A DNA stretch of 64,000 bases from Anaeromicropila populeti (lineage in GTDB: Bacteria > Bacillota > Clostridia > Lachnospirales > Lachnospiraceae): NCBI RefSeq assembly GCF_900112775.1, contig NZ_FOYZ01000009.1, forward strand, positions 102,830 through 166,829, read 5' to 3'. The notes beneath the pieces are model-generated. The model searched no databases, was not told the origin of the DNA, and saw nothing but the letters and a program-made list of their open reading frames with translations. Both the position numbers and the translations under genes were made by a program. Positions 63,919 to 64,000 of the stretch are shown in pieces. The number at the start of each line of letters is the position of its first letter. Within the stretch, counting starts at the first letter, position 1.

Positions 63919-64000
63919 TTATTTTCCTAATTCACAAAAGATATCTCTAAAATAGGGTTTGAACTTTTCTTCTTTCCCATTAATGTATATTTTCTTTTTG
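63919..64000 (-). CDS. 3' end of an unknown gene (cut by window)
   Basis: The last 26 codons of a frame open to the window edge, ending FRDIFCELGK. It stops 42 bases before the 62683-63876 gene in the same direction, and so is probably the preceding gene of the same operon. No family can be named from the fragment. Confidence 0.5.
   Translation of the reverse strand, partial: KKKIYINGKEEKFKPYFRDIFCELGK

Overview
The window looks like chromosomal DNA of a low-GC, Gram-positive anaerobe of the Clostridia, most probably a Lachnospiraceae-type gut or rumen fibre degrader. The reasons are a GH10 xylanase with a Thr-Pro linker, PolC-type DNA polymerase, a valine T-box, the oxygen-sensitive radical-SAM thiamine enzyme ThiH, TTGACA/TATAAT-type promoters, AGGAGG ribosome sites, and a pair of proteins I associate with the clostridial DUF5716/DUF5717 families. 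Genus-level placement is inference. Almost all genes are on the minus strand.

Layout. 0-1.7 kb: 5' part of a secreted xylanase. 1.9-13.4 kb: a housekeeping run read right to left: pyrH-frr-uppS-cdsA-dxr-rseP-ispG-polC and a methyltransferase (UMP kinase, ribosome recycling, isoprenoid and phospholipid precursors, membrane protease, replication). 13.5-16.2 kb: yaiI-like gene and galK-galE. 16.3-20.1 kb: a membrane glycerophosphodiesterase and an arylsulfate sulfotransferase-like protein. 20.3-21.2 kb: cysK (+). 21.6-25.3 kb: thiazole operon thiS-thiF-thiG-thiH-thiE with a consensus promoter and an attenuator-like hairpin but no recognisable TPP riboswitch. 25.7-33 kb: small accessory operons, including a nucleoside-phosphorylase-like/SPL-like radical SAM/SDR trio and an agrB without visible agrD. 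33.2-35 kb: a gene-poor stretch of short or decayed ORFs. 35-38.6 kb: alpha/beta hydrolase, membrane-tethered MurF-like ligase and Ddl. 39.7-43 kb: VTC-domain, DUF4956 and carbohydrate-binding lipoprotein cluster. 43.2-46.2 kb: valS with a T-box. 46.2-53.1 kb: a tight four-gene operon of unknown function (Ig/solenoid giant protein, Hsp70/actin-fold-like protein, helical-repeat protein, coiled-coil membrane protein). 53.2-58.8 kb: PLP aminotransferase, phosphoesterase, tandem HD/HD-GYP protein, purA, LysR regulator.

58.9-64 kb is the most unusual region. A LysM-GH18 gene stops abruptly where it meets an ogt gene that carries an abnormal tail, which marks a rearrangement junction. Beyond it lies an operon that runs off the right edge: an unknown protein with a C-terminal membrane hairpin, a 165-residue protein with four 29-residue EF-hand-like repeats plus a Gly-Gly and Ser/Cys-rich tail, and a radical SAM/SPASM enzyme of the peptide-maturase type. 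I read this as a candidate RiPP system with a calcium-binding (EF-hand) leader. I know of no described family with this arrangement.

I saw no rRNA, tRNA, CRISPR array, intact insertion sequence or replication origin.
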